Positions 35,484 through 44,496 of a DNA stretch of 64,000 nt are shown piece after piece. The notes under the pieces were generated by a model. It had not been told where the DNA came from, made no database searches, and saw nothing but the letters and a program-made list of their open reading frames with translations. Within the stretch, counting starts at the first letter, position 1; the number at the start of each line of letters is the position of its first letter. Source of the DNA: Streptomyces griseoviridis (GTDB taxonomy: Bacteria > Actinomycetota > Actinomycetes > Streptomycetales > Streptomycetaceae); assembly GCF_005222485.1 (NCBI RefSeq), contig NZ_CP029078.1, forward strand, positions 2,322,001 to 2,386,000. The letters are read 5' to 3'. The position numbers and the translations under genes are program-made.

Positions 35484-36611
35484 ATGTCCATGGCAGGGAA
35501 TCTGCGGAAGGTCACGAGCCTCGGCAGGGTCGGTGGCCTCCGCAAGGTGGCGCGGCTGACCCGGCGGCGCCCGCGCGTCGACCTGAGCCATCCGGCCCGT
35601 TCCCCGCTGGGCTCCTCGGTCGTCAACTGTGTCACCTACCGGGACGGCACCCGGGAGCCGGGCGACGGTGACGTCGTCGACGCGGTGCGGCGGGTCCGCA
35701 GGAGCCGGGACGGATTCGTGTGGCTCGGGCTGCACGAGCCGACGGACCGTGAGTTCGCGGGCATCGCCGAGCTGTTCGACCTGCACCCGCTGGCCGTCGA
35801 GGACGCGGTGGAGGCCCACCAGCGCCCGAAGCTGGAGCGGTACGGGGAGACGCTGTTCGCGGTGTTCAAGACCGTCTGCTACGTCGAGCACGAGAAGCTG
35901 ACGGCGACCAGCGAGGTGGTCAACACCGGCGAGATCATGGTGTTCGTCGGCGAGGACTTCGTGATCACCGTGCGGCACGGCATGCACGGCTCCCTCGGTC
36001 CGCTGCGCGAGGATCTGGAGGACCGTCCGGACCAGCTCGCCAAGGGCCCGGCGGCGGTGCTGCACGCGATAGCCGACCATGTCGTCGACGACTACCTCAG
36101 TGTCACCGACTCGGTCCAGGGCGACATCGACCAGGTCGAGACGGACGTCTTCGCGCCGGACGGCGCCCGCACCGACCCCGGCCGGATCTACCAGCTCAAA
36201 CGTGAACTGCTCGAACTGAAGCGGGCGGTGATGCCGCTGGCCCGCCCGGTCGAGGATCTCGCGACCCGTCCGATACGGGTGGTCCCACCGGAGATACAGG
36301 CCTACTTCCGGGACGTCCTCGACCATCTCATGCGGGCGAAGGACCAGATCTCCGCCTTCGACGAACTGCTCAACTCGATCCTCCAGGCTCACCTCGCCCA
36401 GGTCACGGTCGCGCAGAACGAGGACATGCGGAAGATCACGGCGTGGGCCGCGGTGATCGCCGTGCCGACGATGGTGTGCGGCATGTACGGGATGAACTTC
36501 GACCACATGCCGGAGCTGCGGTGGAGGTTCGGATATCCGCTGGTGATCGGTGTGATAGCGGTCGCGTGTCTGTCCCTCCACCGGGGTTTCCGGCGCAACG
36601 GCTGGCTCTGA
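35484..36611 (+). CDS. corA: CorA-family Mg2+/Co2+ transporter
   Basis: 375 residues from ATG 35484, set by AAAGGAG 6 nt upstream. Large N-terminal cytoplasmic domain with the typical FVWLGLHEPTDREFAGIAELFDLHPLAVEDAVEAHQRPKLERY block, long stalk helix (RIYQLKRELLELKRAVMPLARPVEDL), then two C-terminal TM helices. The selectivity signature YGMNF is intact at the end of TM1 (PTMVCGMYGMNFDHMPE) and a basic C-terminus (HRGFRRNGWL) follows TM2. Imports magnesium as a pentamer. Separated from the convergent CBS-domain gene by only 7 bp, so the two transcripts must overlap or share processing. Confidence 0.96.
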   Translation: MSMAGNLRKVTSLGRVGGLRKVARLTRRRPRVDLSHPARSPLGSSVVNCVTYRDGTREPGDGDVVDAVRRVRRSRDGFVWLGLHEPTDREFAGIAELFDLHPLAVEDAVEAHQRPKLERYGETLFAVFKTVCYVEHEKLTATSEVVNTGEIMVFVGEDFVITVRHGMHGSLGPLREDLEDRPDQLAKGPAAVLHAIADHVVDDYLSVTDSVQGDIDQVETDVFAPDGARTDPGRIYQLKRELLELKRAVMPLARPVEDLATRPIRVVPPEIQAYFRDVLDHLMRAKDQISAFDELLNSILQAHLAQVTVAQNEDMRKITAWAAVIAVPTMVCGMYGMNFDHMPELRWRFGYPLVIGVIAVACLSLHRGFRRNGWL

Positions 36612-36618
36612 CCCGGGG

Positions 36619-37047
36619 TCAGCGCGGCCCGCTCATCGCGTAGACGCTCTCGGCCCAGCCGGCGATCTGGTCCTCCGTCAGGTGCTGCGCGAGGTCGGAC
36701 TCGCTGATCATGCCGACCAGCCGCTTGTTCGCGATGACGGGGAGCCTGCGGATCTGGTGGTCCTTCATCTCCCTGAGCACGTCGTCCACGTCGGCGTCGG
36801 AGGCGATCCAGCGCGGGGTGCCGTTGGCCATCTCGGCGGCGGTGACCTTGGCGGGGTCGTGCCCCATGGCCACACACCCGATGACGATGTCGCGGTCGGT
36901 GAGGATGCCGCAGAGCCGGTCGTTCTCGTCGCTGATGGGCAGGGATCCGACGTTCAGCTCACGCATCAGCTGGGCCGCCCGGTCCAGGGTCTCGTGGGCG
37001 GGGATCCACTGGGCGCCGCTGTGCATGATGTCTCCGGCTGTGGTCAT
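36619..37047 (-). CDS. Paired CBS-domain protein
   Basis: 142 residues from ATG 37047 (GGGAGG 8 nt upstream). Two CBS motifs fill the protein: about 5-65 (MTTAGDIMHSGAQWIPAHETLDRAAQLMRELNVGSLPISDENDRLCGILTDRDIV) and about 75-130 (AAEMANGTPRWIASDADVDDVLREMKDHQIRRLPVIANKRLVGMISESDLA). A Bateman module binds adenosyl compounds such as AMP, ATP or SAM. With no effector domain, it probably acts on a partner. Such small CBS proteins are frequent in Streptomyces. Convergent with corA at 7 bp; a link to magnesium transport is only positional. Confidence 0.93.
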   Translation of the reverse strand: MTTAGDIMHSGAQWIPAHETLDRAAQLMRELNVGSLPISDENDRLCGILTDRDIVIGCVAMGHDPAKVTAAEMANGTPRWIASDADVDDVLREMKDHQIRRLPVIANKRLVGMISESDLAQHLTEDQIAGWAESVYAMSGPR

Positions 37048-37140
37048 GGAGTGCCTCCCGGTGCCGGACGGCCGGCGCGGCACGGGACGTACCGCTGATA
37101 CCCGGCGCCCTACATTCTCGCCGGGTCCGGAGCGGGGCGC

Positions 37141-37219
37141 ACCCGGAGCCGGACGGCGGCGGTCAGCCGTTCCAGGCCGACCCGGAGCCGGACGGCAGCG
37201 GGTCAGCCGTTCCAGGCCG
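37141..37219. repeat. 40-bp tandem duplication covering the uridine-kinase 3' end
   Basis: Two units of 39 and 40 bp (37141-37179 and 37180-37219). Each has ACCCGGAGCCGGACGGC followed by GTCAGCCGTTCCAGGCCG, the second half being the last codons and stop of the uridine-kinase-like gene. The copy beyond the stop is a fossil of an earlier 3' end or a slippage duplication. Confidence 0.7.
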
Positions 37220-37844
37220 GACGGCGGGGGTCGTCCGCGCGGACCAGGATGTCGGCCGTGCCCGCCGGGTCGGTCTCGGCGGCGTAGCGCTCGAAGGCCG
37301 GCAGCGTCCACTGGTCGGCCTCGGGGGTACGGCGGCGCAGGGCGCCGGGCGTGAGGAGGAGGTGGACGGTCAGGTCGAACGGGAACCAGTGCCGCAGCAG
37401 GAAGGGGCCGTGCAGCAGCAGGAAACCGCCGGGAGGGAGGGGCACGTAGGGGCTGCGGGTGGCGCGATCGGTGGCCGGGTCCCACAGGTCGGGCAGGACA
37501 TGGCCGTCGCCGCCGGGGTCGAGGGGGCCGAGCACCTCGCGCCACAGGGCGGCGGTGTCGAACCAGCCGTTGTAGTAGGCCTCGACGTCCTGGTGGCCGT
37601 ACTCCAGGCGGAGCGAGGCGGGGCGCAGGAAGCCCTCCGTGCCGACGACCAGCGAGGGGCGCCCGTGCGGGCGCAGCACCTCGGCGACGCGTTCGGCGAG
37701 GTCACCGGGGCGGGCGGCGGGGGCACCGTCGATGGCGACGCGGGGCCAGGAGCCGCCGTCGGCCGGCTTCAGGTCGAGCAGTCGCTCGGCCAACAGGTCG
37801 CCGAGCCGGTCCCAGGTGATCGCTTCGAGTCGCACAGGGCCCAT
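37203..37844 (-). CDS. Uridine kinase-like P-loop protein with degenerate Walker A
   Basis: 213 residues from ATG 37844. Resembles the Streptomyces uridine kinase/phosphoribulokinase group: VAIDGAPAARPGDLAERVAEVLRPHGRPSLVVGTEGFLRPASLRLEYG, then YYNGWFDTAALWREVLGPL, DRATRSPYVPLPPGGFLLLHGPFLLRHW and ERYAAETDPAGTADILVRADDPRRPAWNG. The P-loop position reads GAPAARPGD, without the GKS/T needed for normal ATP phosphate binding. I recall other family members also being degenerate, so it may use another mode or have lost kinase activity. The 3' end lies in a tandem duplication. Cytoplasmic; no linked nucleotide genes. Confidence 0.85.
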   Translation of the reverse strand: MGPVRLEAITWDRLGDLLAERLLDLKPADGGSWPRVAIDGAPAARPGDLAERVAEVLRPHGRPSLVVGTEGFLRPASLRLEYGHQDVEAYYNGWFDTAALWREVLGPLDPGGDGHVLPDLWDPATDRATRSPYVPLPPGGFLLLHGPFLLRHWFPFDLTVHLLLTPGALRRRTPEADQWTLPAFERYAAETDPAGTADILVRADDPRRPAWNG

Positions 37845-38180
37845 GATGCGCCGCGGAGAGGAGACCGGAACAGGGCATGCCCGCAATGCCGGAAAGGACG
37901 GAACCATGTCACCTCTCTCGACTCCCCTGCCCCGGGGGCGTGGGACATCGTGGCGCGTGGGACATCGTGGTGGGAGAGGTGCGGGAGGGCGTGGTGTGAG
38001 GGGTGCGGGAGTGCGTGGGGTGAGGGGTGTGGGGCGTGGGGTGCTTTCCGTTCGCTCAGGTGCGGGCGTCGTCCGGTCGCGCATGTGCCCGTGCTTCTCG
38101 GGCATGGTCGTCGGGGGTGTCAGGGAATCGATCGGTGAGGCCGGGCCGGGGTGCCCGGAGGAACAGGGGAGGGCGTGGAC
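37845..38180. other. Non-coding divergent spacer with short repeats
   Basis: About 335 bp between the uridine-kinase-like gene and the DUF1772 gene. It includes a doubled GCGTGGGACATCGTGG and a run of GTG-GGG-rich iterations (GAGGGGTGCGGGAGTGCGTGGG type) between about 37940 and 38045. I see no gene in it; promoters for both flanking genes are expected here but no convincing box was found. Confidence 0.5.
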
Positions 38181-38660
38181 GTGATCGATGGTCCGTACTT
38201 CGTGCTGACGGTGCTCGGCGTGCTCGGGACCGGGCTGGTGGCCGGGGTGTTCTGCGGGTTCTCGACCTTCGTGATGAGAGGGCTGGCCGAGTTGCCGCCC
38301 GCGCAGGGGGTGGCCGCGATGAACTCGATCAACCGGACGGCGGTGACACCGGCGTTCATGACGGTGTTCATGGGGTCGGCGGTGCTGTGCGCGGTGATCG
38401 GGGTGGTGACGTTCGTGCTCTGGCCGGAGAAGGGCACGGCGGAGCTGCTGATAGGCAGCGCGCTGTATCTGTTCGGTTCGTTCGGGGTGACGCTGGTGGC
38501 GAACGTGCCGCGCAACAACGCGCTGCTCGGACTGGCCGCCGGCTCTCCGGAGGCCACCGCGTACTGGCCGTCGTACGTAAGGGGGTGGACGCTGTGGAAC
38601 CACGTCAGGACGGTCGCCTCGGCCGGTGCGGCGCTGGCTTATGTGCTGGCGCTCGCCTGA
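38181..38660 (+). CDS. DUF1772/anthrone-oxygenase-like membrane protein
   Basis: 159 residues from GTG 38181, chosen because GGGGAGGG ends 7 nt upstream; GTG 38175 would be too close to it. Four TM helices: about 5-28 (FVLTVLGVLGTGLVAGVFCGFSTFVM), 55-80 (AFMTVFMGSAVLCAVIGVVTFVLW), 85-105 and 135-155. The conserved AMNSINRTAVTPAFM and NVPRNNALL...W..YV..WTLWNHVRT blocks belong to the DUF1772 family, which includes cofactor-independent anthrone oxygenases and many uncharacterised membrane proteins. No polyketide genes are nearby, so the role is unknown. Confidence 0.9.
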   Translation: MIDGPYFVLTVLGVLGTGLVAGVFCGFSTFVMRGLAELPPAQGVAAMNSINRTAVTPAFMTVFMGSAVLCAVIGVVTFVLWPEKGTAELLIGSALYLFGSFGVTLVANVPRNNALLGLAAGSPEATAYWPSYVRGWTLWNHVRTVASAGAALAYVLALA

Positions 38661-38843
38661 GCGGGCCTGAGAGCGGACCGCGAGGCGTTGGGCGGGTCCT
38701 GCGGGAGCCCTGGGAGGAGCTGGTGGAGAGCATCTCCGGCCCACTCTGCGGGTCCGGTGGATGCGTCGTACATTGGCCGGAAGAGTGCCGCCCGGCGACG
38801 CATGGCGCGCCGGATGTCGTCCGCGTACGCAAGGAAGACGACC

Positions 38844-40331
<1,488 letters not shown>

Positions 40332-40353
40332 CGCACGGCGACGGCGGAGGAGA

Positions 40354-40426
40354 CGGGGGCGCGGGGTGGGGCGGGGAGGGGAGGGGTGGGGGCGGGGGGA
40401 GGGGGGAGGGCCCCCGGGGAAGCCGC
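40354..40426 (+). repeat. G-rich tract with quadruplex potential after gltD
   Basis: The stretch contains at least eight runs of four or more G separated by 1-2 nt (GGGGTGGGGCGGGGAGGGG...), ending in the stem GGGCCCCCGGGG. It starts 23 bp past the gltD stop codon. G-quadruplex formation on the plus strand or its transcript is plausible and could aid termination. The remaining space to 40626 holds imperfect copies of CCCGGGTCAGGTTTCC and no gene. Confidence 0.5.
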
Positions 40427-40626
40427 GAGCAACGGGAGCAGAGCCGGAAACGGCGACAGGCGCGGCCCGGACCAGTTACCGTCCGCGCCGCGCCCGCCCC
40501 ACCTGACTCGAATTCCCCCGTCCCCCGTCCCCAGCGCCCTCACCGAAGACGCCCGGGTCAGGTTTCCCCGCCACCGGCGAAGGCTCCCAGGTCAGGGCTT
40601 CCGCACCCTCGCCGAAGGCCCCCGGG

Positions 40627-41430
40627 TCACGGTTTCCGGGCCACCGCTCCGTATCCCGGGATCACCCCGTCGTCCTGGCCTGGGACGGGGTCGCCGAGTT
40701 CGGGGTGCCAGTGCTGCGGCACCTCGACGCCGGGTTCGACCAGTTCGAGGCCGTCGAAGAAGCGGCTGAACTCCTCGCGGGAGCGGAGTGCGAGGGTGAC
40801 GCCCGCGGCCTTCAGCTTCTCGATGGCCGCGGCCGACTCCTCCGGGGTGAAGTCCGCGGTGGCGTGGCTGATCACCAGGTAGCTGCCGGAGGGCAGCGCG
40901 GAGACCAGTCGGCGTACCAGGTCGTGCGCGCCGTCGTCGTCGGAGACGAAGTGCAGCAGCGCGATGAGTGAGAGCGCCACCGGCCGGCCGAGGTCGAGGA
41001 CCCGGCGGGCGCCGTCCAGGATGGCGTCCGGGTCGCGGGCGTCGGCCTGGAGGTACTCGGTCATGCCGTCGTCGGTGCCGCGGAGGAGGGCCGCGGCGTG
41101 GGCGAGGACGATCGGGTCGTTGTCGCAGTAGACGACCCGGGCGTCGGGCGCGATCTCCTGGGCGACCTGGTGGAGGTTGGGTGCGGTCGGTATGCCGGTG
41201 CCGACGTCGAGGAACTGCCGCACGCCCTGGTGGGCCAGCCAGCGGGTGGCGCGCTGCATGAACGCCCTGTTGACACGTGCCATGACGGGGACACGTGGGT
41301 CGAGGGTGAGCATCTGGCGGCCCATGGCCTCGTCGACGGGGTAGTTGTCCTTGCCGCCGAGGTACCAGTCGTACATGCGGGCGGGGTGCGGTCTGCTGGT
41401 GTCGATGTCGGTGAGGGAATGCCCGGTCAT
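40627..41430 (-). CDS. SAM-dependent methyltransferase (DUF574/Methyltransf_19 family)
   Basis: 267 residues from ATG 41430, preferred because GGAG sits 6 nt upstream; ATG 41442 is an alternative. Family hallmarks: IDTSRPHPARMYDWYLGGKDNYPVDEAMG at the N-terminus, VRQFLDVGTGIPTAPNLHQVAQEIAPDARVVYCDNDP (SAM loop), LQADARDPDAIL, PVALSLIALLHFVSD and SYLVISHATADF. The family is nearly restricted to actinomycetes, occurs in dozens of copies per Streptomyces genome, and often sits beside WhiJ-like HTH/DUF397 genes, as here. Substrate unknown; a role in signalling by the adjoining module is a guess. Confidence 0.93.
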   Translation of the reverse strand: MTGHSLTDIDTSRPHPARMYDWYLGGKDNYPVDEAMGRQMLTLDPRVPVMARVNRAFMQRATRWLAHQGVRQFLDVGTGIPTAPNLHQVAQEIAPDARVVYCDNDPIVLAHAAALLRGTDDGMTEYLQADARDPDAILDGARRVLDLGRPVALSLIALLHFVSDDDGAHDLVRRLVSALPSGSYLVISHATADFTPEESAAAIEKLKAAGVTLALRSREEFSRFFDGLELVEPGVEVPQHWHPELGDPVPGQDDGVIPGYGAVARKP

Positions 41431-41521
41431 GACGGACTCCATAACAATGCGCAACTGTTAGTGATCAACTCAGTGCCAAGATAGGGGAATTGGATGGAAC
41501 ACAAGGCAAGCGCAACAAGGT

Positions 41522-41776
41522 TCAGGACAGCAGGAAGTCGGCCTCACCCGCCTTGGCGCCCTCGATGAAGGCGGTCATCTCGTCGGTGGTGTAGATCAGC
41601 GCGGGCCCGTCCGGGTCGGTGGACTGGCGGACGGCGATCCGGCCGTCGGCGAGCTTCATGGCCTCCAGGCAGTTCCCGCCGTTTCCGCCGCTCCACGGCT
41701 TGTGCCAGCCCTCGCTGCCCAGTTCCCGCGCGGGCATGCCGTTGTAGACCTGTTTGCGCGGCTTGATGCGATCCAT
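41522..41776 (-). CDS. DUF397 protein
   Basis: 84 residues. DUF397 core: GWHKPWSGGNGGNCLEAMKLADGRIAVRQSTDPDGPALIYTTDEMTAFIEGAKAGEADFLL, with the usual GGNCLEA variant of the (S)x(G)xxCVEVA motif. Its ATG follows the stop codon of the HTH gene with no gap, so the two are translated together. In the Scr1/Scr2 and WhiJ-type systems of Streptomyces, the DUF397 protein binds the HTH protein and antagonises it. It is therefore the predicted antidote-like partner of the upstream regulator. Confidence 0.93.
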   Translation of the reverse strand: MDRIKPRKQVYNGMPARELGSEGWHKPWSGGNGGNCLEAMKLADGRIAVRQSTDPDGPALIYTTDEMTAFIEGAKAGEADFLLS

Positions 41777-42637
41777 TCACAGCTCCTTGCGGAGATCCAG
41801 GAGGATCTCCTTCGTGCGATGTGCCGTAGCGGCCTGGGCCGCCATGCGGTCCATGACCTCGAGGTGGGTCGCCACCTCGGAGCGCGCGTCCAGATAGACG
41901 GCGCCGGTCAGGTACTCGCTGTAGACCATGTCCGGAAGTTCTGACATGGCAAATCGGAACAGCACGAAGGGCCCGAACGTGCCGGGGTGCGGCCCGCTGG
42001 CGAAGGGGGCGACCTGGATGGTCACGTTGGGCAGCTTCGTGGCGTCGAGCAGCTTGTCGATCTGGGCACGCATCACCTCCGGTCCGCCGCAATGGCGGCG
42101 CAGTGCGGTCTCGTCCATGACGGCCCAGAAGCGGGGGCCGTCGGGACGGGTGAGCAGTTCCTGACGCTGGACGCGGAGCGCGACGTGGCGCTCGATCTCC
42201 TCGGGCTGGGTCTGACCGATCGCGCCGGACTTGAGCACCGCGCGGGCGTAGTCCTCGGTCTGGAGCAGTCCGGGCACGAAGTGCGGGTCGTACGAGCGGA
42301 TCAGGGCGGCGGCGCCCTCCAGGCTGACGTACATGGAGAACCAGCCGGGCAGGATGTCGTGGAAGCGCTGCCACCAGCCGGGCTGGTTGGCTTCCTCGGC
42401 GAGCCGTACGAAGAGTTCGGCCTCCTCGTCGGAGACCCCGTAGGACTTCAGGAGGAGCTGGAGGTAGGGGATCTTGAGGGAGACCTCGGCCATCTCCATG
42501 CGGCGCACGGTGGCGGGCGCGACGCGCAGTACGCGGGCCGCCTCCTCGCGCTTGAGTCCCGCGCGTTCCCGCAGGTCCAGGAGCCGGCGACCGAGGACGA
42601 CCTGGCCGACCGTCGGCGCGGACCGCGGTTCACTCAC
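41777..42637 (-). CDS. Xre-family regulator of the WhiJ/Scr1 type (HTH + DUF5753)
   Basis: 286 residues from GTG 42637 with GGAGGTGGAG just upstream. N-terminal HTH at about 10-65 (VGQVVLGRRLLDLRERAGLKREEAARVLRVAPATVRRMEMAEVSLK), then the DUF5753 effector domain (SYDPHFVPGLLQTEDYARAVL, HVALRVQRQELLTRPDGPRFWAVMDETALRRHCGG, MRAQIDKLLDATKLPNVTIQVAPFASGPHPG, YSEYLTGAVYLD). Members repress development or respond to their DUF397 partner. It is divergent from an HATPase protein; two inverted repeats in the shared spacer are candidate operators for autoregulation. Many paralogues exist per genome, so the specific role is unknown. Confidence 0.94.
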   Translation of the reverse strand: MSEPRSAPTVGQVVLGRRLLDLRERAGLKREEAARVLRVAPATVRRMEMAEVSLKIPYLQLLLKSYGVSDEEAELFVRLAEEANQPGWWQRFHDILPGWFSMYVSLEGAAALIRSYDPHFVPGLLQTEDYARAVLKSGAIGQTQPEEIERHVALRVQRQELLTRPDGPRFWAVMDETALRRHCGGPEVMRAQIDKLLDATKLPNVTIQVAPFASGPHPGTFGPFVLFRFAMSELPDMVYSEYLTGAVYLDARSEVATHLEVMDRMAAQAATAHRTKEILLDLRKEL

Positions 42638-42859
42638 GCTCCACCTCCACTGCTGGCCCTGGCGGGCACGGACTCCCTGTCGGGCCGCCGGGGCATGGGT
42701 CCGGCCGGCCTCGAACAGCACGGAAAGCATGCTGACAGCCCTGCGGCGCCATTCGAAGACCTATTCGAAGATCTGTGCGGATCTCCGGTGATCCCAACTG
42801 GCGCCGCTCGACGTTCTGTTGTCAGCAGTGTGCCACGCCCTTCCAGAACGTCACACCGC

Positions 42860-42894
42860 ACTCTGCATTTTTCAGAGTGACACTTGCCAAGTGT
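42860..42894. promoter_or_regulatory. Two inverted repeats between HTH and HATPase genes
   Basis: ACTCTG-N7-CAGAGT (42860-42878) and ACACTTG-C-CAAGTGT (42880-42894), back to back in the 273-bp divergent spacer, just upstream of the HATPase start. Both are perfect dyads. Likely operator(s) for the neighbouring Xre-type regulator; the remaining spacer shows no gene. Confidence 0.55.
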
Positions 42895-42910
42895 TCACGG
42901 CGGGGCGATA

Positions 42911-43600
42911 GTGGCAAGCGTGATTCCGTCCGCGCCCTTAGGAACAGACGCAGCCGTGGGCCGCCTCGGCCTCGGTGCCGCCGCGGGAGCAGGCCCCTCC
43001 GGGGCCGTTGCCGAGCGCCGGTTCCGTTTCGAGCTGGCCGCCCACCCGGCTTCGCCCGCCCAGGCGAGACGCCTGGCCAGGGCCAGGCTGTCCGGCTGGG
43101 CGGTGTGCGAGGACATCTGCGACACCGCGGTCCTGGTCATATCCGAGCTGGTCACCAACGCCCTCGTGCACACCGCGAGCAGCTCCATAGTCTGCGAGCT
43201 GCTCGACGGCGACGATCTGGTGCGCATAGCCGTGCGTGACGAGGGCTGCGCGCCGGGTGAACCCCGGCCGGGCCAGGGCAGGGCCGAGGACGAGCACGGA
43301 CGGGGACTGCTCCTCATCGAGGCGATGTGCCAGGCATGGGGCGCGCACGAGCACGGTCCTGGCCTGATGGTCTGGGCCGAGCTGCCCCGGCAGACCGACG
43401 CGCCCCGACACCGTTGCGGACCGTGCAACGACCTGGGCTGGGGGGCCCGCCCCAAACCCGGTCCGGCGGACGGGTCCGACGACAACGAGACGGTCGAAGC
43501 GGCAGAGGCACGACAGGCGACGGCACGGCACGCGACGGCGCGACAGGCGACGGCAGGGCACGCGGTGGCGCGGCACCGGACGGGGGGCGTATGGGAATGA
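42911..43600 (+). CDS. HATPase_c anti-sigma-factor-like protein (RsbW type)
   Basis: 229 residues from GTG 42911; GTG 42920 and TTG 42884 are alternatives. Core at about 35-165: RFRFELAAHPASPAQARRLARARLSGW, N-box ISELVTNALVHTAS, G1 VRDEGCAPGEPRP and G2 EHGRGLLLIEAM. This is the GHKL fold of RsbW/SpoIIAB-like kinases, which in Streptomyces often pair with WhiJ-type HTH genes. No sigma factor or anti-anti-sigma gene is adjacent. The C-terminal about 30 residues are repeats of (R/G)QATARHATA encoded by GCGACGGC-rich iterations, probably non-functional. Its stop overlaps the next gene by 4 bp. Confidence 0.92.
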   Translation: MASVIPSAPLGTDAAVGRLGLGAAAGAGPSGAVAERRFRFELAAHPASPAQARRLARARLSGWAVCEDICDTAVLVISELVTNALVHTASSSIVCELLDGDDLVRIAVRDEGCAPGEPRPGQGRAEDEHGRGLLLIEAMCQAWGAHEHGPGLMVWAELPRQTDAPRHRCGPCNDLGWGARPKPGPADGSDDNETVEAAEARQATARHATARQATAGHAVARHRTGGVWE

Positions 43601-44031
43601 GGGCGGCGTCCGGCGGCCAGGTCCTGAACCTGGACACGCTGGTGCGATTGCAGCGCGGACGGCAGACACCGGCCACGCCTCACCGGCTGCCGCTGCCGGC
43701 CGGTATGACGGCACCGATGGGCTGTGACGCGGTGGCCGCGCCGGCCCGTTTCGGACCGCTGGTGCTGCCCAGGCTGCCGAGGGTGGGATGCGTCTACGCC
43801 GACGAGGCGCACTGGTGGTGGCTGGTCCCGGCGGATTCCGACTACGCGCTGGAGTGGCCGGCTCCGGCCCAGTACGCCGCCGGGGCGGTTGTTCCGGACG
43901 CCCCGGCGGTACCCGGCCTCATCCACAAGCCGGACGGCACGCTGCCGTACACCCCGCCGATCCCGCTGTACCTGGCCCTGTGCCGGGTGATGGGGACGAC
44001 GCCGACCTGGTCCCGACCCGTCAGCGCCTGA
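43597..44031 (+). CDS. Conserved Streptomyces hypothetical protein
   Basis: 144 residues from ATG 43597, which overlaps the HATPase stop codon (ATGA) and has GGGGGG 9 nt upstream; ATG 43591 is possible. Composition: Pro/Ala-rich with hydrophobic patches and a WWWLVPADSDYALEWPAPAQYA stretch; ends in LCRVMGTTPTWSRPVSA. No known domain, signal peptide or TM helix. Coupling to the HATPase gene suggests the two proteins work together in the WhiJ-like module. I do not recognise a function. Confidence 0.8.
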   Translation: MRAASGGQVLNLDTLVRLQRGRQTPATPHRLPLPAGMTAPMGCDAVAAPARFGPLVLPRLPRVGCVYADEAHWWWLVPADSDYALEWPAPAQYAAGAVVPDAPAVPGLIHKPDGTLPYTPPIPLYLALCRVMGTTPTWSRPVSA

Positions 44032-44496
44032 GCGGACCCGCGCGAACGCGGACGCGGACCCGCTGACACACCCGGACGCGGACCCGCAGCGCCGCACAGA
44101 CCCCGCAGTGCCACACAGACCCGAGTGAGGGGGGTGGCTTCCGGTCATGGGGGTGACCGGGAGCCGGACCGGGGCGGAGGTGCCTTTTACAGGGGGGCGC
44201 CTCCGCCCCGGCCATGACAGCGCACTCCCCCACACCCCGGAACGCACGCCCCCACACCTCAAGGACCCGCGCGGCCCGCACTCCCCCACACCCCGCGCGC
44301 CCCACACTCCCCCGCCTCCACAGCCGTCACGGCGCGCACTCCCGCACCTCCACAACCCGCGCGGGCCGCGCACTCCCCCGCCCCTCCCGAGCCCGCGCCC
44401 CGCGCGCTCCCCGCCCGCTCCTCCATGCGCCCTCCCCCGCGTCGGCCCGGCCCGCGATAGTGGCCGTTCGTCCATCCGGAGGCGGGGAGGTCGGCG
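44032..44496. other. Non-coding spacer, C-rich
   Basis: About 465 bp without a gene. It begins with short CGCGGACCCGC iterations, contains the strong hairpin at 44169-44211, and continues as a C/A-rich tract (CACTCCCCCACACC, CGCGCACTCCCGCACC repeats) up to the ABC exporter. Apparent open frames in the tract are compositional. Confidence 0.6.
44169..44211 (+). terminator. Strong hairpin after the HATPase-orphan operon
   Basis: CCGGGGCGGAGGTGCC (44169-44184) pairs with GGCGCCTCCGCCCCGG (44196-44211), 16 pairs including one G-T, with an 11-nt loop. It lies 138 bp past the orphan's stop. The stem would work in either direction and is probably an intrinsic terminator without a U tail. Confidence 0.65.

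Noticed and set aside
42815..42845. TTGTCAGCAGTG upstream of the HATPase gene
   Set aside because: At the required distance the sequence is CGCCCT, not a TANNNT -10 box.
44055..44085. Further RecA-NDp-like promoter (TGTGTCAGCGGG on the minus strand)
   Set aside because: No TA-containing -10 at 17 bp and no gene follows in that direction.
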